From: Shimia sp051201625
Lineage (GTDB): Bacteria; Pseudomonadota; Alphaproteobacteria; Rhodobacterales; Rhodobacteraceae
Length of the DNA: 64,000 nt
Reading direction: 5' to 3'
NCBI RefSeq assembly: GCF_051201625.1
Contig: NZ_CP179203.1
Coordinates: 1,302,001 to 1,366,000, forward strand
This document shows, piece after piece, positions 16,557-25,490 of this stretch (its first letter is position 1; every line of letters starts with the position of its first letter). The translations under genes and the position numbers were made by a program. Below the pieces are notes generated by a model that saw only the letters and a list, made by a program, of their open reading frames with translations, did not search any database and was not told where the DNA came from.

Positions 16557-18773
16557 ATGGCAGATAAAAAGACTGCAGATATATTGTATACCATTGTAGA
16601 CGAAGCTCCCGAACTAGCTTCGGCTTCATTTCTGCCCATTATTCGTAAGTTTGCGTCAGCGGCTGGAGTAAGTGTCGGTACCAAAGATATTTCGCTGGCA
16701 GGCCGAATTATTGCGTCCTTCCCCGAGAGCTTGAGAGACGATCAGCGGCAGTCTGACGATTTGGCGGAGTTGGGTGAACTTGTGAAAGTGGCCTCTGCCA
16801 ACGTGATCAAACTACCGAACATCTCGGCTTCTGTACCGCAGTTGACAGCAGCTGTTGCTGAACTTCAGGCGCAGGGGTATGACATACCAAATTATCCCGA
16901 AGACCCACAAACTGAGGAAGAAATGGCAACTCGGGCTCGATTCGATACCATTAAGGGATCCGCAGTTAACCCTGTTTTGCGTGAAGGGAATTCGGATCGC
17001 CGTGCGGCGAAAGCCGTCAAGGCTTATGCTCAAAAAAATCCACATTCGATGGGTGCTTGGGCACGTGATAGTAAGACAAAAGTGTCAAGTATGTCGGGCG
17101 ATGATTTTTACGCCAATGAAGTGTCGGCCACTATCGGAAAAGAGCAGGCCGGTAACGCCAAAATTGAATTTGTTGCCAAGGACGGCTCAATCACTGTTTT
17201 AAAAGATGTTTGGCCATTGGACGAAGGCACCATTGCCGATGCGACATACATGTCAGCAAGGGCGTTAGGCGTATTTCTGGATGGGGTGATTAAAGACACA
17301 ATAGCTGACCGCACCATGTTTTCTTTTCACATGAAAGCCACCATGATGAAAGTTTCTGACCCAATAATCTTTGGTCATGCGGTCAAAGCATGGCTTGGCC
17401 CGGTCTGGAAAGCACATGGTGCCGCTATATCTTCCGCGGGTGGGTCTCCAAACTCCGGGTTGGGCGACGTACTTGCTGCTATAGAATGTCTCGACAATGC
17501 TGCGACGATCAAGGCTGAGATCGCAGCGCTTGAACGCCCTAAAATGTATATGGTCGATAGCGATAAGGGCATCACAAACTTGCATGTGCCCAGTGACGTT
17601 ATAATTGATGCGTCTATGCCGGCCGTAATCCGAGCGGGCGGTAAAGGTTGGGATGAAACTGGAGCCAAAGGGGATACTAACTGCGTTATTCCGGATCGCT
17701 GCTATTCAACTATTTATGACGAGACCATCAATTTCTTTAAAGCTAACGGAGCGCTGGATGTAAGTACTGCAGGGTCTGTGGCTAATGTAGGCCTGATGGC
17801 GCAGAAGGCCGAGGAATACGGGTCGCATCCAACCACTTTTGAAGCCCAGTCTGATGGTTCTATCCGCATCGTTTTAGCTAATAACGAGTTATTGCACAGC
17901 CATGACGTGGAGGCCGGAGATATTTGGCGCGCGTGTACTGTTAAAAAAGCGCCGATTGAAAACTGGATTGATCTGGCGATTGACCGTCAGCGATTGACCG
18001 ATTCAGAAGCTATATTTTGGCTGGATGCTAATCGCGCGCATGATGCGGAATTGATAAAATACGTTCAGCCTGTATTGGATGCGGCTGGCAAATCAGACCT
18101 GTTTCACATCCTCGCCCCGCGTGAAGCGACAACGCAGTCGTTACGAACCATAACTGCCGGTAACGATAGCATCGCGATCACTGGGAATGTTCTGCGCGAC
18201 TACCTGACAGACTTATTTCCGATTCTAGAGTTGGGCACATCTGCAAAAATGCTGTCGATCGTCAAATTGATGAGGGGCGGTGGCCTGTTTGAGACAGGGG
18301 CAGGAGGATCGGCTCCGAAACACGTGCAGCAGCTGGTGGAACAAAACCATCTTCGATGGGATTCGATGGGTGAGTTTTGTGCTTTAGGGGAATCGTTAAA
18401 CTTCCTAGAAAACTCACAAGGCAATGCCAAAGCCGGTGTTTTGGGCCGTGCTGCCGAGGCCGCGACACGGGGTATTTTGGATGATAACCGATCACCTAGC
18501 CGCAAAGTTGGGGAGCCTGATAACCGCGATAGCCATTATTGGTTTGCGCGTTATTGGGCTGAGGCCCTTGCAGCACAGATCGATGATGCTGATTTAGCCG
18601 CCGAATTTGCACCTATTGCCGGCGAACTGGCCAAGGCAGAGGTGGCAATTTCGTCGGAACTGGCTGATGCTCAGGGCGTGGTGGCGGACATTGGCGGCTA
18701 CTATCGCCCTTCAGATGAGCTTAAAGCTAGGATTATGCGCCCTAGCGCTACATTGAATGCGATCATTGATTAA
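16557..18773 (+). CDS. icd: Monomeric NADP-dependent isocitrate dehydrogenase
   Basis: About 738 residues, the size and sequence type of the monomeric (IDH-II) enzyme rather than the 45-kDa dimer subunit. It converts isocitrate to 2-oxoglutarate with NADP in the TCA cycle. Family landmarks are the N terminus TADILYTIVDEAPELASASFLPIIRKFA, the substrate region LREGNSDRRAAKAVKAYAQKNPHSMGAW, the KATMMKVSDPIIFGHAVKAW segment, and GAGGSAPKHVQQLVEQNHLRWDS. The ATG at 16557 is used; a GTG three codons earlier is less likely, as the AGG of AAAAAGG lies at a better distance from the ATG. A strong terminator follows the stop. Confidence 0.96.
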   Translation: MADKKTADILYTIVDEAPELASASFLPIIRKFASAAGVSVGTKDISLAGRIIASFPESLRDDQRQSDDLAELGELVKVASANVIKLPNISASVPQLTAAVAELQAQGYDIPNYPEDPQTEEEMATRARFDTIKGSAVNPVLREGNSDRRAAKAVKAYAQKNPHSMGAWARDSKTKVSSMSGDDFYANEVSATIGKEQAGNAKIEFVAKDGSITVLKDVWPLDEGTIADATYMSARALGVFLDGVIKDTIADRTMFSFHMKATMMKVSDPIIFGHAVKAWLGPVWKAHGAAISSAGGSPNSGLGDVLAAIECLDNAATIKAEIAALERPKMYMVDSDKGITNLHVPSDVIIDASMPAVIRAGGKGWDETGAKGDTNCVIPDRCYSTIYDETINFFKANGALDVSTAGSVANVGLMAQKAEEYGSHPTTFEAQSDGSIRIVLANNELLHSHDVEAGDIWRACTVKKAPIENWIDLAIDRQRLTDSEAIFWLDANRAHDAELIKYVQPVLDAAGKSDLFHILAPREATTQSLRTITAGNDSIAITGNVLRDYLTDLFPILELGTSAKMLSIVKLMRGGGLFETGAGGSAPKHVQQLVEQNHLRWDSMGEFCALGESLNFLENSQGNAKAGVLGRAAEAATRGILDDNRSPSRKVGEPDNRDSHYWFARYWAEALAAQIDDADLAAEFAPIAGELAKAEVAISSELADAQGVVADIGGYYRPSDELKARIMRPSATLNAIID

Positions 18774-18799
18774 GCTGAAAAACTCTTAAAGAATCTAAG

Positions 18800-18828
18800 C
18801 CCACCTCAGGATGTAGAGGTGGGTTTTT
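18800..18828 (+). terminator. Intrinsic terminator after icd
   Basis: Perfect 8-bp stem CCCACCTC (18800-18807) and GAGGTGGG (18816-18823) with an 8-base loop, followed directly by TTTTT. It lies 27 bases after the icd stop and separates icd from the ammonia-lyase gene. Confidence 0.9.
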
Positions 18829-18998
18829 GCGCCACTCTTGAGGTCACTAGTGTGCCTCGAGACTTCTTGCGTTAATCCAGCGAATGGGTGCACAGCGACG
18901 TTTCCCGAAAACGACCTAGTCGTTGTCGTATCTTGCATTCCCTCGGCGAATTTTTTTTGGCACACTATCTCAATCTATTAATTTCCAGAGGATGGGTG

Positions 18999-20045
18999 AT
19001 GCCGGAAATTCTATACAATTCCTTTCGCGGGCACGGCTTACCCGGTGCTGAAATGTTTCCTAGCCAGAATGCGGAGGCCGTTGCCAAACTGTTGGCACAG
19101 TGTCCGGTACATGCCAAAACCCCGTTGGTTTCTTCACCGAAACTAGCGGAAATCGCTGGGATTGAGCAGCTTTGGCTCAAGGATGAACGTGCTCGTATGG
19201 GACTGGGCAGTTTCAAGGCGCTTGGAGCGGCGTATTCTATTGCTTACGATGCTGCTGCCTCCCGCCCCGAAGATTGGTCGAAAGCTTTAAACGGAGCAAC
19301 CTACGCGACTGCGAGTGCGGGCAATCACGGACTGTCCGTCGCTGCTGGTGCGCGCGTTTTTGGCGCTAAAGCTGTGATTTACCTCGCTCATACAGTGCCT
19401 GAGGCGTTTGCCGAACGTTTGCGCGCGCTGGGTGCCGATGTGGTTCGTGCAGGAGAAGATTACGAAGCCAGCATGGACGCGGCACGTGTTGATGCAAATT
19501 GTAATGACTGGAATCTTCTATCAGATAGTACATGGCCTGGCGCAACAGGACCTGGCTCCCGCATAATGGAGGGATATTTGCAAATGGCTGCTGAGGCCGC
19601 TACGCAGATTCCAAATGAGCCCTCGCATATCTTATTGCAGGCGGGTGTTGGCGGGTTGGCTGCGTCGGTGGCAGCGCATGCCCGTGCAGTTTGGGGTGAT
19701 GCACCAGTAATTCTGGTGGTCGAACCAGCCGCCGCACCTGCGCTGATTGAAAGTATTAGGCTGGGAAAGCTGGTAGACACAAGCGGTCCAGTTTCCTCGA
19801 TGGGAAGGCTTGATTGTAAGACGCCCTCATTGGTGGCACTCAATGGATTGGCGCGAGATGCAGACGTCTTTGTAACCATAAGCGAGGAAGAGGCTGAGAA
19901 TGGCTTGTGTGAAGCACGTCGGACTGGGTTTGACAGCACCACTTCTGGCGTAGCTGGGATTGCGGCCTTGCTTGCTGGTGTTGAAGGCGTTGGTGCCGAT
20001 GCAAAGGTCTTATGTTTTTTGAGTGAGGGCCCTGAAAATGGCTAA
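18999..20045 (+). CDS. Diaminopropionate ammonia-lyase-like PLP enzyme
   Basis: 348 residues, PLP fold type II. The lysine-bearing motif KDERARMGLGSFKALGAAY holds the likely Schiff-base lysine, followed by TYATASAGNHGLSVAAGA and LLQAGVGGLAASVAAHAR (phosphate-binding Gly-rich loop). The closest family is diaminopropionate ammonia-lyase (DpaL), which releases ammonia and pyruvate from 2,3-diaminopropionate; threonine dehydratase-like lyases are the alternative. It is shorter than E. coli DpaL (about 400). The start at 18999 has AGAGGATGG just before it, while an upstream in-frame ATG (18888) lacks a site. It heads a cluster with the racemase-like and dehydrogenase genes, with about 90 bp to the next. 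Confidence 0.85.
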   Translation: MPEILYNSFRGHGLPGAEMFPSQNAEAVAKLLAQCPVHAKTPLVSSPKLAEIAGIEQLWLKDERARMGLGSFKALGAAYSIAYDAAASRPEDWSKALNGATYATASAGNHGLSVAAGARVFGAKAVIYLAHTVPEAFAERLRALGADVVRAGEDYEASMDAARVDANCNDWNLLSDSTWPGATGPGSRIMEGYLQMAAEAATQIPNEPSHILLQAGVGGLAASVAAHARAVWGDAPVILVVEPAAAPALIESIRLGKLVDTSGPVSSMGRLDCKTPSLVALNGLARDADVFVTISEEEAENGLCEARRTGFDSTTSGVAGIAALLAGVEGVGADAKVLCFLSEGPENG

Positions 20046-20134
20046 CTTGCGTCGAAAACATTGTGTTGGGCGATAATGATTGTAAAATATGATCGATCCC
20101 AATTCTCGCAGGCCTGAAAATTTTGGGGTGACAC

Positions 20135-20881
20135 ATGTCCTATTTTCCGTTTGACCTTACTGAACCAATTGGCGCCAGTGGCACGCTTGGTTTGATCGTT
20201 TTACAGTTTGACGAAACTTTAGAACAAGATTTTCGTCGCTTGTTTATAGACCGAGATGTGGCTGTTTACGTTAGCCGCGTGCCCAGTGGAGAAGACGTAA
20301 CGCCTGACACGCTTACGGCCATGCAGGAGACTATTCCTGCAGCCGCTCAATTATTTCCACCGGCAGCTCCATTTGACGCGATCGGCTATGGCTGCACATC
20401 AGGAACAACGTTAATTGGCGCTGAGAAAGTTGCAGAATTGGTTCGCCAAAGTGTTGGACTGACCCAAGTCACTGATCCGCTCACAGCTTCGTTTGCGGCA
20501 TGCCGTGCGCTGGGCCTTAGCAGATTAGGTATCGTCACGCCGTACATAGATAGTGTGTCTACTCCGGTGCGAGACGCCTTCAAATGCTTGGGAATTCAGG
20601 TGCCTGAAATCACCTCCTTTGGCGAAAAGGGTGAGGAACGCGTAGCTCGGATTGATGGAGCGTCGATCAAGGCGGCGGCACTTGCGGTTGGAAGATCCAA
20701 TAAAGTTGATGGAGTTTTCTTGTCCTGCACCAACTTGCGCACACTCGATATCATAGAAGAAGTCGAAGCTACGCTGAACAAACCTGTCATCAGCAGTAAT
20801 CAAGTCTTAGCGTGGCACATGGCTCGTCTGGCATCGGTCCCTTTGGCACAGGACGCTCCAGGCCGAGTGTTTGAAGTTTGA
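20135..20881 (+). CDS. Asp/Glu racemase superfamily protein (maleate isomerase/decarboxylase-like)
   Basis: 248 residues. Two cysteines in the places used by this superfamily are visible: DAIGYGCTSGTTLIG (first) and VDGVFLSCTNLRTLDIIEE (second). GLIVLQFDETLEQDFRRLF near the start and SSNQVLAWHMARLA near the end fit the maleate cis-trans isomerase, arylmalonate decarboxylase and EutA-like branch. The two-cysteine chemistry moves a proton at the carbon next to a carboxylate. It sits between the DpaL-like and beta-hydroxyacid dehydrogenase genes on the same strand, which suggests one small catabolic route for an amino acid. The actual substrate is unknown. Confidence 0.85.
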   Translation: MSYFPFDLTEPIGASGTLGLIVLQFDETLEQDFRRLFIDRDVAVYVSRVPSGEDVTPDTLTAMQETIPAAAQLFPPAAPFDAIGYGCTSGTTLIGAEKVAELVRQSVGLTQVTDPLTASFAACRALGLSRLGIVTPYIDSVSTPVRDAFKCLGIQVPEITSFGEKGEERVARIDGASIKAAALAVGRSNKVDGVFLSCTNLRTLDIIEEVEATLNKPVISSNQVLAWHMARLASVPLAQDAPGRVFEV

Positions 20882-20974
20882 ATATTCTCGAAACTTCTGG
20901 ATGAGCTTCGAATTTCAAAGTTGTCAGATAATTTTGGCTGTGGTGAGCCAGCAAACAGTGCAAGGAGACGGAAA

Positions 20975-21924
20975 ATGAAGATTGGTTTCATTGGCCTTGG
21001 GAATGTAGGCGGCAAGCTGAGTGGAAGCCTTATTCGCAATGGATGGGATGTCACAGTTTACGATTTAAATGCTCAGTTAATGTCGCAAAAAGTTGTGGCG
21101 GGCGCTAATTCAAGCGAGGGCCCGGCAGCGCTGATGCGCGGTTGTGATGTGGTTATTACCTGTTTGCCATCACCGGAAGTGTCGGCTGCAGTTATGCACG
21201 ACATGCTGCCCGAAATTTGTGAGGGTAAGATTTGGATGGAAATGTCCACCACAGATGAGGCCGAGGTACGGCGCCTCGGAAAAATGGTGCAGGATCGGGG
21301 GGACTTGCCGTGGACTGTCCTGTTTCGGGTGGGTGCCATCGCGCTGACACAGGAAATATTGCAATATTCGCTGGTTGTGACCGCAAGACATTCGAAAAAA
21401 TCCTGCCTCTCCTGACCATTATGGGGCGCCGGATACTTCATACAGGTGGCTTGGGGTCGGCTTCGGTCCTGAAAGTTGTGACAAACTATCTGGCTACGGC
21501 CAACTTGGTGACTTGCTGCGAAGCACTGGTCACTGCACGCGCCGCTGGCATGAATCTAAATACAACCTATGAAGCCATAAAAATCAGTTCAGGCACTAGC
21601 TTTGTGCATGAGACTGAGAGCCAAGTCATTCTGAACGGGTCGCGCAATATTTCATTTACAATGGACCTTGTGAAAAAAGATGTTGGGCTGTTCCAAGAAG
21701 TCGCAGATCGCAACTCGGTGCCTTTGGAAGTATCGCCGATGTTGGGAAAAATCTTCGAGGACGGGATCGCACGCTATGGTGAACGAGAATACAGCCCAAA
21801 TATTATTCGGCGCCTTGAAGAAGCCACGGGACTGGATATCCGGGCTCCGGGGTTCCCCTCTGATCTGGTAGATGACGAAATTGAGCAACCAGGTTACGAA
21901 GTAATTCCAAACGGCCGGTATTAA
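20975..21924 (+). pseudogene. Beta-hydroxyacid dehydrogenase (3-HIBADH family), frameshifted
   Basis: Two overlapping frames together make one complete NAD(P)-dependent beta-hydroxyacid dehydrogenase of about 317 residues. The 5' frame has the Rossmann motif MKIGFIGLGNVGGKLSGSLIRNG and VVITCLPSPEVSAAVM. The 3' frame continues from DCPVSGG, the substrate-binding signature, through the catalytic-lysine region LKVVTNYLATANL to the C terminus. The break lies in a run of six G at 21297-21302; a seventh G would restore DRGGLAVDCPVSGG. Without it the first frame ends at 21415. A true knock-out, a phase-variable tract and a homopolymer sequencing error are all possible. A good ribosome site (AAGGAGACGG) precedes the ATG at 20975. 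It is the last gene of the DpaL-like and racemase-like cluster. Confidence 0.85.
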
Positions 21925-22054
21925 CTGGTCGAGAAGTTTGAATGGCTTGGTTTGCGCATTTAAGAACGGCGCGTGACGACGTGCTTGGGTCTGACCAGTT
22001 TTGAAAAATCCTCTTTTGAGGGTACCTTTTCACTGGTAAAGCCGAAACGCCTGC

Positions 22055-22969
22055 TTAAGCCTTTGGGTGAGTACGGTTGTATATGTCCATTAAGCGCGCC
22101 TCATCGACTTCGGTGTAAGTCTGTGTGGTCGATAGTGAAGCGTGACCTAGTAATTCCTGAATAGATCGCAAATCACCTCCTGCAGATAGCAGATGTGTTG
22201 CAAAACTATGGCGCATCGCGTGTGGCGTGGCAGTAGCAGGTAGCCCAAGCTGTAGGCGCGTTTGCTGCATTGTTTTTTGAATTTGTCGTGGATTGAGAGG
22301 GCCGCCGCGTGCGCCGCGGAATAGTGCTGTGTGTGGATCGCTGGAGTAGGGACTTAGCCGAAGGTAGTGATCAACGGCCTCCCGGGCTAAGTCGATAACG
22401 GGGACAATCCGTTCTTTGTCACCTTTACCAAAAATCCGCAGGGTGGATGAGAGTGGAGCATCCTTACCTTTCAGAGCCAATGCTTCTGAAATGCGCAAGC
22501 CACAACCATAAAGTAGCGTTACCACCGCCGTATCGCGCGCACCTATCCATCCGTGGATTGACTGCATTTCTACGGTATTCAAAACCTCAAGTGCTGCGTC
22601 TTCGGCTAAGGGGCGGGGCAGCTTTCGTTCATACTTAGGGGGTCTTGCTGACAGAATAGAGGTAGGGTCGAACGCCTCTCGCTCTGCTAGCCATCGATAG
22701 AAACTCTTGACGGCGGACAATTTGCGCGAAAGCGAGCGTGCACCCAGCCCAGTGCTGCGTGCATGAGCCATCCAAGAGCGCATGTCACGTAAGTTGATTT
22801 GGGTTAACGGCTTGAGCCCTTGAGGTGCGCCCTTATGAAGTGTCATGAAGCTTATAAACTCAAGCAAGTCGCCATGATAGGCTTTCAATGTATTCTCAGA
22901 TGCTCCAGAAATGGCTGAGCGCTGCGCGAGAAATGTTTCAACCGCGGTGCTTGCAACCGGACTAATCAC
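22055..22969 (-). CDS. xerC: Tyrosine recombinase XerC
   Basis: 304 residues. Site-specific recombinase that resolves chromosome dimers at dif together with XerD. An N-terminal SAM-like core-binding domain (TVETFLAQRSAISGASENTLKAYHGDLLEF) precedes the catalytic domain. The catalytic residues are in order: Arg in YGCGLRISEAL, Lys in FGKGDKER, His-x-x-Arg in HAMRHSFATHLL, His in LLGHASLSTTQ, and the Tyr nucleophile in TQTYTEVD. The ATG overlaps the stop of the DUF484 gene, and the DUF484-xerC order is conserved across many proteobacteria, supporting XerC rather than a phage integrase. Confidence 0.96.
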   Translation of the reverse strand: MISPVASTAVETFLAQRSAISGASENTLKAYHGDLLEFISFMTLHKGAPQGLKPLTQINLRDMRSWMAHARSTGLGARSLSRKLSAVKSFYRWLAEREAFDPTSILSARPPKYERKLPRPLAEDAALEVLNTVEMQSIHGWIGARDTAVVTLLYGCGLRISEALALKGKDAPLSSTLRIFGKGDKERIVPVIDLAREAVDHYLRLSPYSSDPHTALFRGARGGPLNPRQIQKTMQQTRLQLGLPATATPHAMRHSFATHLLSAGGDLRSIQELLGHASLSTTQTYTEVDEARLMDIYNRTHPKA

Positions 22970-23676
22970 GACAGCCAGCGACGCATAGCCCGCTCGAATA
23001 CTCCTGCGAAAAATGCTAATAAATCGGTACCTTGCTGAGGTGAGAATTGATGTGGGTCCTCTGCGCCCATTACAAGTAAGCCTGGTAGGCGACTCGGTCC
23101 AAAATCCAGTTTAAGGCAGGCTTCCGAACGGATCCAATGCGCTACTTCACCATAAATCTTGTCCGCTCCAGTCTGCAACTGGCGCAGGGTGATCTGGCGT
23201 TGTGGGATATTGCGTCCAGCTGCGAGGTAGCTGTCAATGTAACCCGGTTCGGCAATGCAAAGCACGTCTCCGAGGCTGTGAATAGCTTTATCTTGAGATG
23301 TATCTTGGTCTGCTTCCAAAACCAGCCGCACCGCGTCGACACGCAATACATTGGCAACTTCAGTACTCAGATCATTCAAAAAGGTTTCAAAATCCACTGG
23401 ATCAAGCATGCGCAGGATCGCACGGTGCACCTGATTGGTACCGGCGAGGTTATCATAGGCGGCCGCAATGACAGAGCGATGCGTGTCCTCAAGTCGATCA
23501 AGGCGGGCCTCAAGTCGTTCCATCGCTATCCCGCGAAGGTCGACAATATTGCCCCCCATGGTTTTTTCGTTTGCTGCGATCAGTGCACGCATTAGGTCGC
23601 GGTCTTCGAGTATCACGTTCGGCTCGGAAATAATTCTCGCCCGCAGGCTGTCATCAATGTCGGGTTTACTGCTCAT
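22966..23676 (-). CDS. DUF484 family protein
   Basis: 236 residues. The family has a GAF-like fold and is usually encoded next to xerC; its function is not established. Visible pieces are the N-terminal helical part (ISEPNVILEDRDLMRALIAANEKTMGGNIVDLRGIAMERLEARLDRLEDTHRSVI) and a C-terminal GAF-like part (LDFGPSRLPGLLVMGAEDPHQFSPQQGTDLLAFFAGVFERAMRRWL). Its TGA overlaps the xerC start in ATGA, so the two are translated together. Confidence 0.92.
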   Translation of the reverse strand: MSSKPDIDDSLRARIISEPNVILEDRDLMRALIAANEKTMGGNIVDLRGIAMERLEARLDRLEDTHRSVIAAAYDNLAGTNQVHRAILRMLDPVDFETFLNDLSTEVANVLRVDAVRLVLEADQDTSQDKAIHSLGDVLCIAEPGYIDSYLAAGRNIPQRQITLRQLQTGADKIYGEVAHWIRSEACLKLDFGPSRLPGLLVMGAEDPHQFSPQQGTDLLAFFAGVFERAMRRWLS

Positions 23677-23975
23677 TTTGCTGCCAGTTTTTTGGTCATT
23701 AAAGAGACAGTAGCAGAGCCTGCAACCGATTACCGCAACTTTTTTTGGTGGCTTCGGCTCGGTTTTTTTGCAGATAGGTCGTCTGAACGGAAATACAGTC
23801 GATTGCCGCTAATCATGGCCGGCCAACAGGCTTTTGGATACATTTGGTGCGTGCCGTATTAATTGATGGCGTCACAGTAGGGCTACCGGAACCCGTTCAG
23901 TTTGATATTGTTAAATAGATCTCCTGCCATGTGAGGAATTTGAATTGGGTTTTATACACGTCAAACAACCCACCT
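23677..23975. other. Intergenic region upstream of DUF484-xerC
   Basis: 299 bases between the DUF484 start and the 3' end of the thioesterase gene. It should hold the DUF484-xerC promoter. No coding frame, tRNA or strong hairpin is seen. Confidence 0.35.
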
Positions 23976-24449
23976 TCACGATATCGCTGGCGCAGCCATA
24001 ATAATGCAGGTTGTTGATCCTGTCGCGTAAAGTCGATCATCCTCGATACCGCGAATTTCACCATTCGCAATGCCGGTAGAGCGGCCCGCATGTTGAACGG
24101 TGCCAATGGCGCGTACCCTCGTGCCTAATGAAATTGCGCGGATCAGGCTCACTTTGTATTCGAGTGTTGTGTAAATCTGTTCTGAATTTATTTTGCTGTG
24201 TACGGCGCAACCCATGCAGCTATCCAGCAAGGCTCCATACCAGCCACCGTGTACTGTGCCTGCCGGGTTTATGACATGGCTTTCGGGACAGCCTTCAAAA
24301 ATCGTTTTACCATCTTCGGCGTGTACTAAGTGAAACCCGAGCGTTTTTCCCATGTTAGGTGGTGACGCAGTGCCGTTAATGATGGCTTGCAATAGTTCTA
24401 GCCCCGATCTGGAGGTAGATTTTTTGCGGTAGTTTTTTGCACTGGACAT
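23976..24449 (-). CDS. PaaI-family hotdog thioesterase
   Basis: 157 residues. The hotdog-fold acyl-CoA thioesterase signature is seen: NPAGTVHGGWYGALLDSCMGCAVHSKI (the HGG loop and central helix), preceded by GKTLGFHLVHAEDGKTIFEG and followed by TTLEYKVSLIRAISLGTRVRAIGTVQHAGRSTGIANGEI. It hydrolyses acyl- or aryl-CoA thioesters in the cytoplasm; the substrate is unknown. The coding strand matches the metF gene upstream, with an 83-base gap. Confidence 0.9.
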   Translation of the reverse strand: MSSAKNYRKKSTSRSGLELLQAIINGTASPPNMGKTLGFHLVHAEDGKTIFEGCPESHVINPAGTVHGGWYGALLDSCMGCAVHSKINSEQIYTTLEYKVSLIRAISLGTRVRAIGTVQHAGRSTGIANGEIRGIEDDRLYATGSTTCIIMAAPAIS

Positions 24450-24532
24450 TGATCAGCCTCCAAATCGCGTCTGCGCTAGGAGGCAAAATATTGTCTAGGT
24501 GTGCAAGTCTGTTCGTTACGAGTGGTGTGATG

Positions 24533-25399
24533 TTACGCTACGTTCTGCAACCGAACGTCGGGAACAACCCCCAGCGCATGGCAAACATCCCGGGTCAGCT
24601 CTGGACGGTTCATTGTGTAAAAGTGAAGAGCGTCTACACCCTCGTCTATCAGATCAGAGCAAAGTTCAGTGCAAACTGCTGTAGCCAGTAAGTCTTCGCG
24701 ATCATCTCGGACCGCTTTGACAAAGGCGTCGTTGAGCCATCCTGGGACTTTGGTGCCGCACCGCCGCGCAAATCTTGCAGCGCCCTGCCAGTTTTCAATT
24801 GGTAAAATACCGGGAATGATCGGCGCATTAATCCCCACCTTAGCGCAGGCATCGCGGAATCTGAGAAACGTATCAGCTTCGAAGAAGAATTGAGTGATGG
24901 CCTCAGTGGCACCTGCGTCAATTTTGCGTTTAAGCCATGCCACGTCAGCGTCGAAGCTGGTGGCTTCAGGGTGTTTTTCCGGATAGGCGCCAACCCTGAT
25001 GGTAAATTGGCCAGTGCGTGATAAGGCTTCAATAAGTTCAACAGAATCTGCGAAGCCGTCTGGATGTGCCGTAAATTGGTTTGTGCCCTTGGGGGGATCG
25101 CCGCGTAGTGCAACAATTTCGCGGACGCCGGAGGCGGCAAAGCCATCGGCAATTTTCAATGTTTCTTTGCGTGTCGCATTTACACAAGTGAGGTGAGCCG
25201 CGACGTTCAAACCGCTGGATTTGTGTAATGTTGCCACGGCGTCTCGTGTGAGATCACGTGTGGTTCCGCCTGCACCATAAGTGACCGACACAAACCGTGG
25301 GTTCAGTGGAGAGAGAGATTGTACCGTATCCCAGAGGCGGAAGGAGGCCTCTAGGTTTTGAGGGGGAAAGAATTCGAATGAAACATGAGGCGCGGTCAT
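24533..25399 (-). CDS. metF: 5,10-methylenetetrahydrofolate reductase
   Basis: 288 residues, typical for bacterial MetF. It reduces methylene-THF to methyl-THF for methionine synthesis, using a TIM barrel with FAD. Motifs include VSFEFFPPQNLEASFRLWDTV at the N terminus (the catalytic Glu), RFVSVTYGAGGTTRDLT, AHLTCVNATRKETL, REIVALRGDPPKG, RVGAYPEKHPEA and ITQFFFEADTFLRF. It is transcribed away from the MetR-like regulator, with 91 bp between the start codons, as in many bacteria. Confidence 0.96.
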   Translation of the reverse strand: MTAPHVSFEFFPPQNLEASFRLWDTVQSLSPLNPRFVSVTYGAGGTTRDLTRDAVATLHKSSGLNVAAHLTCVNATRKETLKIADGFAASGVREIVALRGDPPKGTNQFTAHPDGFADSVELIEALSRTGQFTIRVGAYPEKHPEATSFDADVAWLKRKIDAGATEAITQFFFEADTFLRFRDACAKVGINAPIIPGILPIENWQGAARFARRCGTKVPGWLNDAFVKAVRDDREDLLATAVCTELCSDLIDEGVDALHFYTMNRPELTRDVCHALGVVPDVRLQNVA

Positions 25400-25490
25400 T
25401 TTCTTTATCCTAAACTTGCGGTTGTCTTCATATCACACACGTGGCATCTTTAAACAAATTCATAATATTCAACTATGTCATGAGTCAAAT

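Noticed and set aside
25400..25490. SAM-type riboswitch or MetR box between metF and metR
   Set aside because: Neither a SAM-II-like core nor a TGAA-N5-TTCA palindrome could be seen; the region is only noted as a divergent promoter.
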